DNA from: Zea mays
Lineage: Eukaryota > Streptophyta > Magnoliopsida > Poales > Poaceae
Direction: 5' to 3'
NCBI RefSeq assembly: GCF_902167145.1
Contig: NC_050097.1
Span: 43,446,095 to 43,510,094 of the forward strand
DNA length: 64,000 nucleotides
This document shows positions 1-11,300 of this stretch, in pieces. Positions within the stretch are counted from its first letter, which is position 1, and every line of letters begins with the position of its first letter. The position numbers were made by a program, and so were the translations under genes. Below the pieces are notes generated by a model, which was not told the DNA's origin, searched no databases, and saw only the letters and a program-made list of their open reading frames with translations.

Positions 1-227
1 GGGATATCTGGCGTGGGTTGGAGCGAAGTCGGATCCGTCGCCCGATGTCGGACGACCTTGTTGTTCCTGTCCACTTTGAAGTTGGCCAAGAACTTTGCTT
101 TCGCCTCCTAGATCATCCGCTCCTTGTGCTCCTCGAACTGGATCTGCTCGTCAGCCGGCAAGGTTTCCCAAGTCGGCTCTATGATGTTGCTTGGAGAAAT
201 ATCAGAGCTATCCCTTGAACCGGCCAT
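1..227 (-). pseudogene. gag N-terminus of a truncated minus-strand LTR retrotransposon
   Basis: Reading leftward from the ATG at 227, a frame begins MAGSRDSSDISPSN and runs off the window edge. One in-frame TAG lies at 110-108. The ATG is about 35 bp inside a primer-binding-site-like sequence (261-278), which itself abuts the LTR at 286. That position is what is expected of a gag start. The visible part is hydrophilic and lysine/glutamate-rich, with no knuckle or protease in view, so the superfamily is not decided. The rest of the element lies left of the window. The call as a gag start rests on position and an open frame, not on a recognised domain. Confidence 0.5.
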
Positions 228-260
228 TGAGGGCCGATTTGATGAGCTTAGATATGTATA

Positions 261-278
261 TCCCCAGCGGAGTCGCCA
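261..278 (-). other. primer binding site of the truncated left element
   Basis: On the minus strand the sequence starts TGGCGACTCCGCTGGGGA, a few bases inside the LTR end at 286. It begins with TGG, as expected for pairing with a tRNA 3' CCA. The same kind of site is common in maize LTR elements. The tRNA species was not assigned. Confidence 0.6.
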
Positions 279-285
279 AAAAGTA

Positions 286-1003
286 TGTTGACGCTTTTTC
301 GGAGCGCCAAATACTCAAGAAGAACCGGCGGCGGTGCTCTCTGGTCAGGCGCGGACGGTCCGCGGCCTGGGGCCGGACGGTCCGCGACCTGGCGTGAGGC
401 GGCGGTGCTCTATGGTCAAGCGCGGACGGTCCGCGGCACAGGGCCGGACGGTCCGCGACCTGGCGCAGGGGCTAGGGTTCCCTGCCTGACGACCGGACGG
501 TCCGCGCCCTAGGGCCGGACGGTCCGCGCGTACGCAGGGGCGGCGGAAGATCGCCGACGGCGCCTGGATCTCGCTCCCGGGAGGGACCCCGTCGGGGAGG
601 AGAGATCCTAGGAGTTGTCTAGGCTCGAGCAGGCCGACCTAGACTCCTCTAATCGACGTAGAGTCGAGGAGAGGCGGAGAATTTGGGGATCGAGTGGCTA
701 AACCTAAACTAGACTAGAACTACTCCTAGGATAAAATGCGAAATAGAAGTTGTATTGATTCGATTGATTGTTACAAATCGGCCGTAGACCTCTCTTTATA
801 TAGAGGAGGGGGGCTGGACCCTTTACACGACTGGATTCCGGGTTAATTCCGCAAATCTAGCCAACAATCATAGCACAAAACTCGGAACCCTAAACTGCTC
901 TGCGCATGCGCGGACCGTCCGGCCCACAGGCGCGGACTGTCCGGACCGCGGACCGTCCGGCCTCAGGGCCGGACCGTCCGCCCGCTCAATATGGTGCTCA
1001 ACA
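286..1003 (-). repeat. 5' LTR (718 bp) of the truncated left element
   Basis: The segment runs from TGTTGAGC at 1003 to CGTCAACA at 286 on the minus strand, so it has TG...CA ends, and it is followed by the primer site. A TATATAAAG box lies on the minus strand near 795-803. Many copies of a GGACGGTCCGCG motif occur in both halves, as in several maize LTR families. The partner LTR is outside the window, so the TSD (probably TACAC at 1004-1008) cannot be confirmed. The family name is not assigned. Confidence 0.65.
328..530. repeat. GGACGGTCCGCG-rich tandem repeat inside the LTR
   Basis: A unit of about 71 bp beginning GGCGGCGGTGCTCT occurs twice in tandem (from about 328 and 399). Each unit carries two copies of CGGACGGTCCGCG, and more copies follow to 530. 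The reverse-complement motif recurs at about 905-980 near the other end of the same LTR. Confidence 0.7.
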
Positions 1004-2074
1004 TACACTATGATTAGTGCTAAACGACGCGAGGTGATTGGCGTGATGGGCAACGGTGCACATACCAATGGTCACGGTGCCGACGACGCTACCCACGGTG
1101 GCGTGGGAATCAGCGGCGGCGTTGGTACTCCGTCGGTCAATTGGTGCAGCACCGGTTGGCTTTACCAACCGCGAAGACCACGGACGCCTCCCTCGAGGTT
1201 CGGCGAAGAGCTCCAACCAGTAACCGAGGATCCACCGATGCTGATAGACAGTCACCCACGGCGGCGACGCACTCTCCCACTCTGGATTCTCTCTCTCAAC
1301 GGCGACCCGCACAACGGTGGCGGTGAGGTTCGGTCCGAGGGTGGGGGAAGCCGCAGGACACACGATTTTGTTTTTTATAGCTGGGGCACGGCCATGTCGG
1401 TTGGCGGCCAGCGATTCCTCAGGGAGGTCCGCCGCGCGATCCGCGCGGGTTGTTGACACGCGGACGAGATGACAAGTGGGCCCTACCTGTCACAGAGAGG
1501 CACCACAGGCACAGGAGTGCCGCGAAATGGGATGACGCTGGCGAGCGGGTCCCGGCCTGCAGTGGCGCCAATGCGCGCGGACGCGAATACTGGGCTGGCA
1601 CGGTGAGGTGGGCCAGCTGGTGCGCGCGTCAAACACTAGGTGGCCCGGCTGAGGAGGATACGACCCAATGCGCCTTTTTCCTTTTTCTTTTCTCTTTAAT
1701 TTGGATTTCAAATTCAAAATTTTTGTTGCCAAATTCTTACTCAGATATAATACACAAACTCAAATATAAAAGGCTTTATTTATTTATACCTGTATTTTCT
1801 TTGTATTGTATAGTATTATTCCTTCTTTTTCTCTAAATTCAAAATTGCAAATTAGGCTATAATCCCAATATCAACATTATTATATTTTAATTACTATGAT
1901 TATGATTATTAATAAATACATAAAAAATAAACTCCAACATGATGCATAGATTATTTGTGTGTCATTAGCTAATTAATCACTTTAAATGTGGTTGTTCACA
2001 TATTCTAATAAATAGAGGGCAAAAGATATAATGAGATCAACTCATTTCTTATTATTTACAATTTGGGTATTACA
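1004..2074 (-). repeat. LTR-like sequence, older retroelement relic, unassigned
   Basis: On the minus strand this stretch starts TGTAATACCCAAATTG, a form I associate with maize Gypsy LTR starts. It has an AT-rich part (1670-2074) and a GC-rich part (1004-1670). The element with the LTR at 286-1003 has inserted into it, so its left end is not seen. I found no convincing coding frame. The call rests on the TGTAATACCC end and context only. Confidence 0.35.
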
Positions 2075-2501
2075 TTCCCCCCCTCCGGTGCTCGCGGGGG
2101 GCTGCGATACCTTTCGCGCGGCGCAGGAGGCCACCGAGGTTGAAGCCGAGCTGCTGTAGGTGCAGCTAGCCTACTAGCCTTGGACGACAGTCGCGTCACC
2201 AGTAAGTTGTTTGATTCTCGCTTTTATAGTTTTTTCTTCCTTTGTCCCTGCCAGTTTCTTATGGCAGCCTTGGAAGCGGAGCTCGAGATGTTGCGCCACC
2301 GTTCGGACCAGCTTCTTGATTACGTTGGGGCCCGTGGTGCCTCTTTGATCGAGCGCCTAGATAACGTCTCGTGCTGTGTTCGGGACATTGCTTACTTTGG
2401 CGCGGAGATATGCTCGGGTTGTAACCTTTAGAGGACCTATTGGAAGGCTACGACGATGTAGCTAGTCGCGTCGTTCTTAGGGTGTCTGCTCATTTAATGG
2501 A
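2075..2501 (+). other. Retroelement coding relic, possibly an antisense-gene fragment
   Basis: The stretch holds a short plus-strand frame (2180-2431) with a helical, charged segment around LEAELEMLRHRSDQLLDYV. A further piece read in another frame reaches the CACTA border. Helical segments of this sort recur in the antisense genes of the Tat-lineage elements in this window, so a decayed fragment of such a gene is possible. No complete domain, start or splice structure can be defended. The CACTA TSD copy GGA is at 2499-2501. Confidence 0.3.
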
Positions 2502-2978
2502 CACTACACTAAAATAGTGAACTTCCTAGAGCCTAAACCCTAGGAAGTTAGCCCTAAACTCTAGGAAGTTAGCTAAACTCTCAGAAGTCAAGCCATCCCG
2601 TCGGAAGTTTGGCTCTCGAAAATTTTTTGTCATAAATTAGCTTAACTTCCTAGAGCCCTCTAGGAAGTTAAGCCTCTCGGAAGTTAGTAGGTTCTCAGAA
2701 GTTAGTAGCTTCACGCCGTCAGCGCCGTCAGCTGATTAACTTCCTACGGCTGACTGTAGCCCCTAGGAAGTTAGCTGACTAACTTCCTATGGCTGACTGT
2801 AGCTTCCTACGGCCCAATTGGCCTCTAGGAAGTTAATTTGACCAGCATTACAAATGTTGTTTATTTTCATTTTACACCACATTACACAACATAACAAATA
2901 TATCAACAGCTATATAGCATAATATATTTTTACATAAAACATCTCACACACAATCACATAACAATATTTAAATACATA
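2502..2978. repeat. CACTA left end with subterminal repeats
   Basis: The TIR is followed by about a dozen copies of AACTTCCTAGAG/CTAGGAAGTTA in both orientations from 2520 to 2840, then AT-rich sequence to the insertion point of element A. ACATA at 2974-2978 is the left TSD copy of element A. Confidence 0.85.
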
Positions 2979-3453
2979 TGTTGGTACTTGCTTTCAGTCG
3001 CAAAGGGGGGCCAACAAGGATGAACAGTGATGTCAACAGGGTTACGTGCTAGAAGGCAATAGCTCTGTTAATCTGGCCTCTCACGGGCACTGTGCAGGGG
3101 TATTTATAGGTACCTGAGCGCCCAGCGCCTTGTGTTAAGGACGCATGTGCCCTCAGCTACCTAGGTTATCCCCAGAATATTCCCATAAAGCAGGGTTACA
3201 GACTGTAATTACAGGGATGCCTTTACAAATTAGGCCCGTAACACGCGGCGGCCACGCAGGGCCCGTTACAATGGGCCGGATCACACGTGGGCCTCTGAGC
3301 TGGGCGAGGCTGCACTGTGGGATGACGCCGTCGCAGGCCTTCGTCTGGTGCTAAATCGAGCGAAGGGTGTCCCTGCCCGTTTTGTCTCTGTCAGACCAGC
3401 GACTGCAGCGAAGGCCTCGAGCGAAGGGTGGCGTCTTTGCCTTCGCCCCAACA
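2979..3453 (-). repeat. 3' LTR of element A (475 bp)
   Basis: It runs TGTTGGGGCGAAGG at 3453 to CAAGTACCAACA at 2979 on the minus strand. It matches the LTR at 14090-14564 with about seven substitutions. The adjacent internal sequence GAAGGGCAAA (minus strand, 3454-3463) is the likely polypurine tract. Confidence 0.92.
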
Positions 3454-3587
3454 TTTGCCCTTCGAGGGACCAGTTCGACAAAGTCACCTGGTGCCGAAGA
3501 CGTCGCTAGATGGCGGAGACGCTGCCCTCGCTCGAAGTGGTTCCGCGGGGGTTTTTGACATGACCGTTGATTGACAGCGTACTGTTG

Positions 3588-3661
3588 GATTGCGGGTTTC
3601 CCGAAGCACCGCGCCCTATTGGATTGCGGGTTTCCCGAAGAGCCGCGCCCTGTCTATAAAA
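3588..3661 (+). promoter_or_regulatory. Candidate promoter of the element A antisense gene
   Basis: TATAAAA lies at 3655-3661 on the plus strand, about 165 bp before the ATG at 3826. Just upstream a roughly 33-bp direct repeat containing ATTGCGGGTTTCCCGAAG occurs twice (from about 3588 and 3621). This sits right beside the 3' LTR and points away from it, so the antisense gene appears to have its own promoter rather than relying on the LTR. Confidence 0.55.
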
Positions 3662-3825
3662 GGGGGCGGGGGTCGGTGCTTTTTGAACTTCACTTTCTGC
3701 GCTCCGTGAAAACCCTAGCCGCCTTTTTCCACCGTCTTGTTGCTCGTCTGCCCGCCGTGCTCTTGTTCGCCAGAGATCTGGCTCGAGTGAAGCAGACCGC
3801 CCGCCGCCGCCGACGGTACGTAGCG

Positions 3826-6800
3826 ATGCCGACCTCCTCTTCTTCTGCTGCCGCTACGCCGCCGGCCGACGCCTCGCCGCCGGCCAACGCCTCGTCTGAG
3901 GAGACGCTGAGTAGCTTGATGGCGGAGGAGTTGCGCGCCGGCGATTCTGTGAATTTTGGTGTGTCGCGGATGTCGCCGGTCCGCGTGCAAGATATGCAGC
4001 GGTTGGGTTACTTCGGCGGCGGAGTTGCTCGTGTCCCGGGGACGAAGGAAGTCCCTGAGCCGGAGGGCGAGTTGGTTGTGTTCGAGGCGTTCTTCGCCGC
4101 CGGTCTCCGCCTGCCTGCGCACCGATTTGTTGGCGAAGTCCTGCGCAGGTTTAACGTTCAGATACATCAGCTGACACCGAACGCCGTGGTTGCTCTGTCG
4201 AAGTATGTCTGGGCGACGACTTCGTACGGCGGACAGCCATCGGTCGAAGTCTTTGCGAAGTATTATTGCTTGCACTGGCAGAAGAGGATGATTGGAGATG
4301 AAGTTGCTCAGTTTGGGTCCTGCACGTTTACGCCGAAGACCGGCAAGACCACGATGCAGGTAGTCGAGTTGGTTCCTTGCGCCCGCAACAAGTGGGGCAA
4401 CTGGAATGAGTTTTGGTTTTACGTTGCTGAGGGTATCGTCGAAGACCATGAGGGACTCCCCGTGTCCGAGATGTGTTCTCATTTTTACTCGGCGTACCCG
4501 CCCTTTGAGGTGGCGGAGGAGGATGCGGACGAGGGGGCCCTTCGGCGCGCCGCTGGCCTGAGCAGTGGGCGCGATTTGGTTGAAGAATTTGTGGCGTACG
4601 GGGTATGGCCCTTGGCGCATGGCTGGGCGTTGGGCGAAGTGTGCCCTCGCCAGATGCCCTTCCACGGTGGGAGGGTGGTGCGAAGTCCCGTCTTCGCGCT
4701 GAATCTGCAAAACCGCGATCCGGCCGCCTTTGTGCGTGAGGCGGAGGACGGGCCGGTGCGGCTCGTTGGTCGCTACGTGCCGAGGACAGAGGGCCAGCGC
4801 AGTTGGGAAATCCGCGGGTCGAATGACCGTCTAAACAGGGTTTTTGAATTGAATCAACTGCCGTATGACGGCTATCCCGGTCAAGACGATGTGGACCGCC
4901 GTGGGAAGAAGCCGGTGGTGGAGACTAGAGACGACCCTGCGCCGGCGGCCGCCCCATCCTCTAAGAAGAGGAAACTAGGTACTGCCATGGGAGGACTTGG
5001 GGTTTCCGATGGTTTTGCTAGAGAGTTGATGAGGACATGCGTGGCCCCGGGGGGAAGGATGTCTTCGCCCGAGCTCCGGGAGTCTTCGGCTCGGATGCTG
5101 AGGGTTACCGGGGGTTGCTGGCCTAGGAATGTTCCTATCCCCCGCGCGGCTGGCGAGGACTTTTTTACATCTCGCATGGTTCGTGAATGGAGAGTTTTTC
5201 CTTACGGGCGGAATATTGCTGCTGTTGTGTCCGCAGTGATGGACAAGGATCGCCAGGGAGCTGCACAAAAGCGCCAGGCGGCTGTCAGGCTCGTTGAAGC
5301 CAGGCCGAAGAGGCAGCGGGGGCTGCGAAGGCTGCGGCCCCCGGTGGAGGCAAGCCGCCGCTGGCGGCGAAGTCGGGCGTCCCTGCATCTAGCAAGGCGC
5401 CGGAGGCAACAGCAGGCGCCGGAGGCTCCAAATCGACGAAGGCGGTGCCGCCGTCCAGCGGAGTGGCGGAGGTCGCGAAGGCGGCCCGAGCGTTGCTGTT
5501 GTCAGGCAAGCGTGTCACCGACTTCGCCACCGATATTAATGTGGACGACTATCTTGGTGGTAAGTCGTTGGCTCGTTTTTTTTAATTTATTCGTTGATAC
5601 GTCGCAGGGTCGGATGAAGGCCAACTTGCTATAGTTGCGCCTGCCACGGCGACCACGACGGCTGCCGTAGTGCCGAAGGCGAAGGGCGGGGCTCTTAGCA
5701 CCGGAGGCGAGGTGTCGGCCCTCGCGACTGTCAGGGATGAGGCGGGCGCTGTGTCCCGTCGGCTGAAGGAGGTGAAGGAGGCACTAAGTCAGGTCCGTTG
5801 AGCTAGACTTTGGTGTTTTTTTTCTTTTTTTCGGCTTTGCTGGGGCCGCGGTCTTACGTGTGTTTTGCAGGCGGCTGACTTCGTCGACCGCACAGCGTCG
5901 GGGGCGCTCACGGTAGTTGTATCTGCCGAAGTCGAGAGACTTCGGACGCAACATGCTGACGCCGTCCGTGAAAAATCAGCCGCCGACAGTAAGTGCCGCA
6001 AGCTGGCGGACAAGGTGGCCGCACTGGAGAGGGAGAAGGCTAACCTCCGGCGCCAACTGGCGGGGGAGAGGAGGGAGACCAACGAGGCCCTCGCCAAGGA
6101 GCAGGCTGCACAGGCGGAGGCCAAATTGGCGCGGGCGGAGGGCAATATTGCCAGGGAGCGCGCCGAGCAGCTGCAGGAGCGGCTCACCGCCCTGGAGAGC
6201 CGCGTGGAGAGGGCCGAGGCCATGTCGCGCGCGGAGGCAGAGCGGACGCGTAAACAGCTTATGGATACATACCATGAGCTGGGCGCGCGGACCGGTGACT
6301 TCGAAGTACCGGACCGAGAGCCCGGACTTCGCTGCCTGGAGTGGGTGCAGGAGGAGTTGCAGGCACTCCCCACTGTCGTGGAGGGGTTTATGTCGTATGC
6401 CTCCCTGGTCACCTGCGAGGGGGCGATGAACGCGCTTTTTCGCGAAGGGTGCCAGCACTTCGAGGTCTTCGACCAAGCCGATGAAGATTTTGAGCGAGAT
6501 ATCTATAAGGTTGAGGAACCCATAGTGAAGGAATCCGCCGGAGCCATCTACGACCGAATGTGGGGTCCGCACGGTCGCGAGGTGGTCAGGGAGCGGGCCG
6601 AGACGGCGAGGGATCAGGTAACGTTTTCGTTTGTTTGGCGTTTGTTGGATGTGGGCTGTGTGTGGGTTTGCTGATTTTTGTGTGTTTTGTCTTAGGCGGC
6701 GCGTGGCGAGAGGGTGGACGACTTCGGGGCGTTGAACAGCGCGCTGCCTGACCCGGAGCCGACCCCGGCGGAGGCCGTGTCCGGGGCCGCCCTGGAGCCG

Positions 6801-7463
6801 CCCCCGGAGACTGCGGAAGGCGCACCGGATGCCCCCGCATCCGCTGTGGACGGCGGAGACCTGCCCCCAGAGACCGCCGAAGGCGTGCCTGATGCCCCCG
6901 CAGCCGCTGCGCCGAGTGCTGAAGATCCTGCGACGGTGGCGGCGGAAGCAACAGCGGAGGCAACGGCGGAGGCAACGGCGGAGGCTCCCGCAACGACAGG
7001 GTCTTCGCAGGTGGCGTAGTGGGTGTAGATAGTTAGGGAATTTTGGATATGTTGCTGAATTTTGGTTGCTGTGTAGGTTCAAGATTTTGGGCCTGCGCAC
7101 GCAACCGCCACTACTAAATTTTTGGCGGCTTCGACCGTGGATGGTGGTAATAAATGTGATGGTTCTGCATCTGAGTTTTTTGATTTTGCTGACTCTGGGA
7201 GCTCGGTTGAGTGGACTGAGGAGTCGTCGGAGGAGGATTTGGACTATTTTGCGGCCTTGGATGTGGCTGCGGCGGAGGCTTCACCGCACGCTGCGGACAC
7301 AGAAGATGTGCCTGGTCCTAGTACTGGGCGCCGGCGACGAAGGGCGGTTGCGAAACGCAGAGTGAGTGAAGCGGAGGGAGGTCGGCTTCGTGTGAGTAGG
7401 GCTAGCCGGCAGGAACTATTGTCTTTGCCAGCCGCCGTGAGTACAGGTGAAGGGGAATTGTGA
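3826..7463 (+). pseudogene. Antisense five-exon gene of element A (PF04195-type protein), frameshifted
   Basis: This gene runs opposite to gag-pol. Five exons can be placed: 3826-5559, 5608-5792, 5871-6617, 6696-7010 and 7077-7463. Every intron is GT...AG (first donor GTAAGT) and all junctions keep one reading frame. Exon 1 carries the domain known as 'putative gypsy-type transposon' (PF04195), recognisable by VVFEAFFAAGLRLP, then QIHQLTPNAVVALSKYVW and WFYVAEG. Exon 3 is a long charged coiled coil (about residues 640-760) followed by a GPHGREVVRE region. Exon 4 is an Ala/Glu/Pro-rich repeat and exon 5 is acidic then basic. A one-base deletion near 5301 in exon 1 shifts the frame, so this copy is broken. 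Additional antisense ORFs are known in Tat-lineage grass elements. Their function is unknown and I assign none. Confidence 0.72.
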
Positions 7464-7720
7464 AGTCTTTTTGCGGGTGAGGAGCTTAGGATAATGTTAT
7501 TTAATTATAGGGAGATGGGAATTATTCCTAAGGTTGAGCCGATGTAGAGTGTGGTGCCCTCGCTTGTACATGTGTAAAGGCTTGTATGATGAGGCTGTGT
7601 GCCCCCGCACACTTGGCTATGCTTGCGAAGGCTTTATTCCTCGGGTGTGTTTTGTTATGCAGTGCTGGTGCGCATATAGTGGTTCTTGGCGCGGATAGTT
7701 TGGTGTTGTCGTTTTTGCTT

Positions 7721-8158
7721 TTGTTGTGCTAGTCCGGCTGCACCCTTAGGCGACTTCTGCGCGGATAGTCTTCGCGGTAGACTTCGGTTTATTTTCGCAC
7801 TTGTTGTGCTAGTCCGGCTGCACCCTTAGGCGACTTCTGCGCGGATAGTCTTCGCGGTAGACTTCGGTTTTTGCGCACTTGTTGTGCTTGTCCGGCTGCA
7901 CCCTTAGGCAACTTCTGCGCGGATAGTCTTCGCGGTAGACTTCGGTTTTTGCGCACTTGTTGTGCTAGTCCGGCTGCGCCCTTAGGCGACTTCTGCGCGG
8001 ATAGTCTTCGCGGAAGACTTCGGTTTTTTCGCACTTGTTGTGCTAGTCCGGCTGCGCCCTTAGGCGACTTCTGCGCGGATAGTCTTCGCGGTAGACTTTG
8101 GTTTTTGCGCACTTGTTGTGCTAGTCCGGCTGCGCCCTTAGGCGACTTCTGCGCGGAT
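7721..8158. repeat. 78-bp tandem repeat, six copies, between convergent genes of element A
   Basis: Copies of a unit starting TTGTTGTGCTAGTCCGGCTG begin at 7721, 7801, 7879, 7957, 8035 and 8113; spacing is 80 then 78 bp, and the last is truncated near GCGGAT. The block lies between the 3' end of pol (8387, minus strand) and the 3' end of the antisense gene (7463, plus strand). Tandem repeats in the 3' untranslated region are a known feature of Tat/Ogre elements. The sequence between 8159 and 8386 shows no further feature. Confidence 0.85.
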
Positions 8159-8386
8159 TTGTCGCACACGAGGGTGGCTAGCGCTGAGCCTCGCGGTGAC
8201 CTCGTAGTGGTCGAATGTCGAAGGCCGTCGTCGCGGTCTTTTTTCGACGCGTGTTTTTGCGGGGGATTTTGCACACATATATTACATGGCTCCGCCTCGT
8301 TAAAAACCTCACCCCCGGGAGGAAAAGAGTGCGGGCCGGTATAAGATTGTTTTTGCGGATTACAAGGGCGAATCAGCCCTGGTGAG

Positions 8387-11300
8387 TCAAACAAAAAATT
8401 TGCGGAGGTTGTCGATGTTCCAGGAGTGCTCCAGGTCTTCGCCGTTTGGCGTTGTAAGCCTGTAAGCGCTGGGGGAAGCTTTCGTCTTGACTATAAAGGG
8501 GCCCTCCCACTTGGGCTCCAGCTTGCCCTTGGACTCCGTCCGAGCTGTTCGGATGAGTACGAGGTCCCCTTCGCTGAATTCCCTCGGGATGACTGTGTGG
8601 TCGCGCCATGCTTTGGTCTGGGCTTGGTATTTGTTTAGGGCCTGCAGGGCGAAGACTCGGTCTCCGTCAATGAGATCCTTTGAAGTTGGCTCGTCCACGT
8701 CGGGGACGGCTGACGGAACTGTTCGCGGGGACCCATGCTTTATTTCTTGCGGGGTCATGGCCTCCGATCCGTATAGAAGGCAAAAAGGAGTAAACCCAGT
8801 CGCCCTGCACTCAGTCGTGTTTAGTGCCCAGACTGCCTCGGGTAACAAATTGGTCCATCTGCCCTTTTTTCATCGAGGAGCATCTTTTTGACAGCTGTGA
8901 AGATTTTCCCATTGGCGCGTTCCACAACCCCCGTTGGACTGCGGATGATAGACTGAGGCGAAGGCGAGCTTGGTGCCAATGGAGAAACAAAAATCCTTGA
9001 AGTCTTGGCTGTCAAACTGCTTGCCGTTGTCAACTGTTAGTTCGGACGGTACTCCGAAGCGGCAAACAATGTTTTGCCAGAAGAATTTTTGGGCAGTCTT
9101 TGATGTTATTGTGGAAACAGCCCTCGCCTCGATCCATTTGGTGAAGTACTCGACGGCGACGAAGGCGAACTTAAGGTTCCCCTGAGCGGTGGGCAGGGGC
9201 CCGACAATGTCCAGGCCCCAGCGCTGGAGAGGCCATGTATGGGCGATCAGCTTTGTATACTGCGAGGGGCTGCCTGACCGAGGAGAAAACTTCTGGCAGG
9301 CTTCGCAGGACCTTGTGACCCGATTTACGGCGCAGATCATTGCGGGCCAGTAAAAGCCCTGGCGGATCACCTTAGCAGCTAGGGCCCTTGGCCCTGCGTG
9401 TGAGCCGCACGTGCCACTGTGGACTTCACGTAGGATCTGGATGCCTTCAGTTTCGGTGACGCACTTAAGCATTGGCTGACTGACCCCTTTCTTGTAGAGT
9501 TGGACTTCAATCAGTGCAAAGTCCCGGCTTCGATGTCTGAGGCGCTTGGCCTCGCTGATGTCGGTTGGATGATAGTACCCCTGTAGGAACAGGGTTATTG
9601 GTGCCCGCCAGTCTTCGGTCATGATTAGGTTGACTATGCGGTGGCCCTTGCTGTCATTAGTTATTTGGAGCCCTTCGGGGCTCCGGACGGCTGGCGTGCC
9701 GATGATATGAAAGAACACGTCGGAGGGCAAGGACTCGCCCCTAGCGGTGGCCTTGGCCAATGCGTCGGCCTCCTCATTCTTGGCCCTATCCACATGCTGC
9801 AAGGTGAATCCCTTGAATTGTCTCTCGAGACTTCGGATGGCCGTGAGGTATTGCATAAGTGCGAGGTCCTTTGCTGCGTAGTCTTTCTCGACCTGGCCGG
9901 CAACTATCTTGGAGTTTGTTTTGATGATGCAGGTGGTGACTCCGAGGGCCCTTAGCTTGCGGAGGCCGAGGATGACTGCTTCATATTCTGCTATATTATT
10001 TGTGCATCTGTCGGATTCCAGAGCGAAGTTGAGGCGTGCTGCATATCTGTGCTTGACCCCGGCTGGTGAGGTGATGACTGCAGCGGCGCCTGCCCCCGCA
10101 TGGCCCCATGCGCCGTCGCAATGGATCATCTAAACCTTCTCTGTGGACGGGTCTGGTTGTGTTATTGGCCCAGTCCAGTCGACGACGAAGTCTGCCAGGA
10201 CTTGTGACTTGATGGCTGTCCTGGGCTCGAAGCTGATGTGGTTTCCGGATAGTTCGGCTGCCCACTTGGCAATCCTCACTGATGCCTCCGGGTTTCTGAA
10301 TAATTCGCCGAGTCCCCTGTCTGAGGTGACTCGGACCTTGAATGCTTCGAAGTAGTGGCGCAGTTTGCGCGAAGACATAACGACTGTGTAGGCAATCTTC
10401 TCCAGCTCTGTCATGTTGCACTTGGACGGTGTCAGTACTTCGGAGACATAGTAAACAGGGCACTGCCTGACCACGCCCTCAACTGTCTGCTCCTGCACTA
10501 GTGCCGCGTTGACCGCATGCGGCGAAGCCGCGACGTAGAGCAATAGGGGGAGCGAGGAGTCGGGGCTTGTGAGGATGGCCAGCTCCGACAGGTACTGTTT
10601 TAGTGAGGCGAAGGCCGCTGCCTGCTCCGGTCCCCAGGCGAAGTCTTTTGCACCGTGGAGTGTTTTGAGGAAGGGGAGACTTTGCTCGGCGGACCTGGAG
10701 ATGAATCTGTTGAGAGCGGCCAATCTGCCTGTCAGACGCTGGACGTCCCTGGCGGACTGCGGAGGCGTCATGTTTACGATGGCCTGGATCTTGGTTGGGT
10801 TGGCCTCGATGCCGCGGTGTGATACCAGGTAGCCCAATATTTTGCCCTGGCGAACGCCGAAGACGCACTTTTCCGGGTTTAGGCGGAGTCGTGCGTCTCG
10901 CATGTTCGCAAATGTCTCGGCGAGATCGGCGAGATGGTCCTCCTTGTTCTTGCTGGTGACGACGATGTCGTCCACATATGTAAATATATTTCTGCCAACC
11001 TGCCCTTCGAGTACTGTTTTGGTGAGTCTGGAGAAGGTGGACCCGGCGTTCTTGAGTCCCTCCGGCATTCTAATGAAGCAATATGTGCCGAAGGGTGTTA
11101 TAAAGCTGGTGCTAGCCTTGTCTTCCTCCTTCATGTATATCTGGTGGTAACCGGAGAAGCAGTCGAGGAGTGACATGACCTCGCATCCGGTCGCGCTATC
11201 GACTATTTTGTCGATCCGCGGCAACGGGAAATTGTCCATTGGGAAGGCTTTGTTGAGACTAGTGAAGTCTATGCACATTCGCCATTTCCCGCTTTTTTCT

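Noticed and set aside
3715..4710. A 331-codon minus-strand frame opposite the element A antisense gene
   Set aside because: GC-rich shadow of exon 1 with no recognisable domain and Arg/His-rich composition typical of an opposite-strand frame.
7721..8158. CRISPR-like regular repeats
   Set aside because: The copies are contiguous 78-bp tandem units without unique spacers, in plant DNA.
7789..8394. A 201-codon minus-strand frame with repeated QKSPKGAAGLAQQVRK units
   Set aside because: The repetition comes directly from the 78-bp array (a multiple of three), so the frame is a by-product of noncoding tandem repeats beyond the end of pol.
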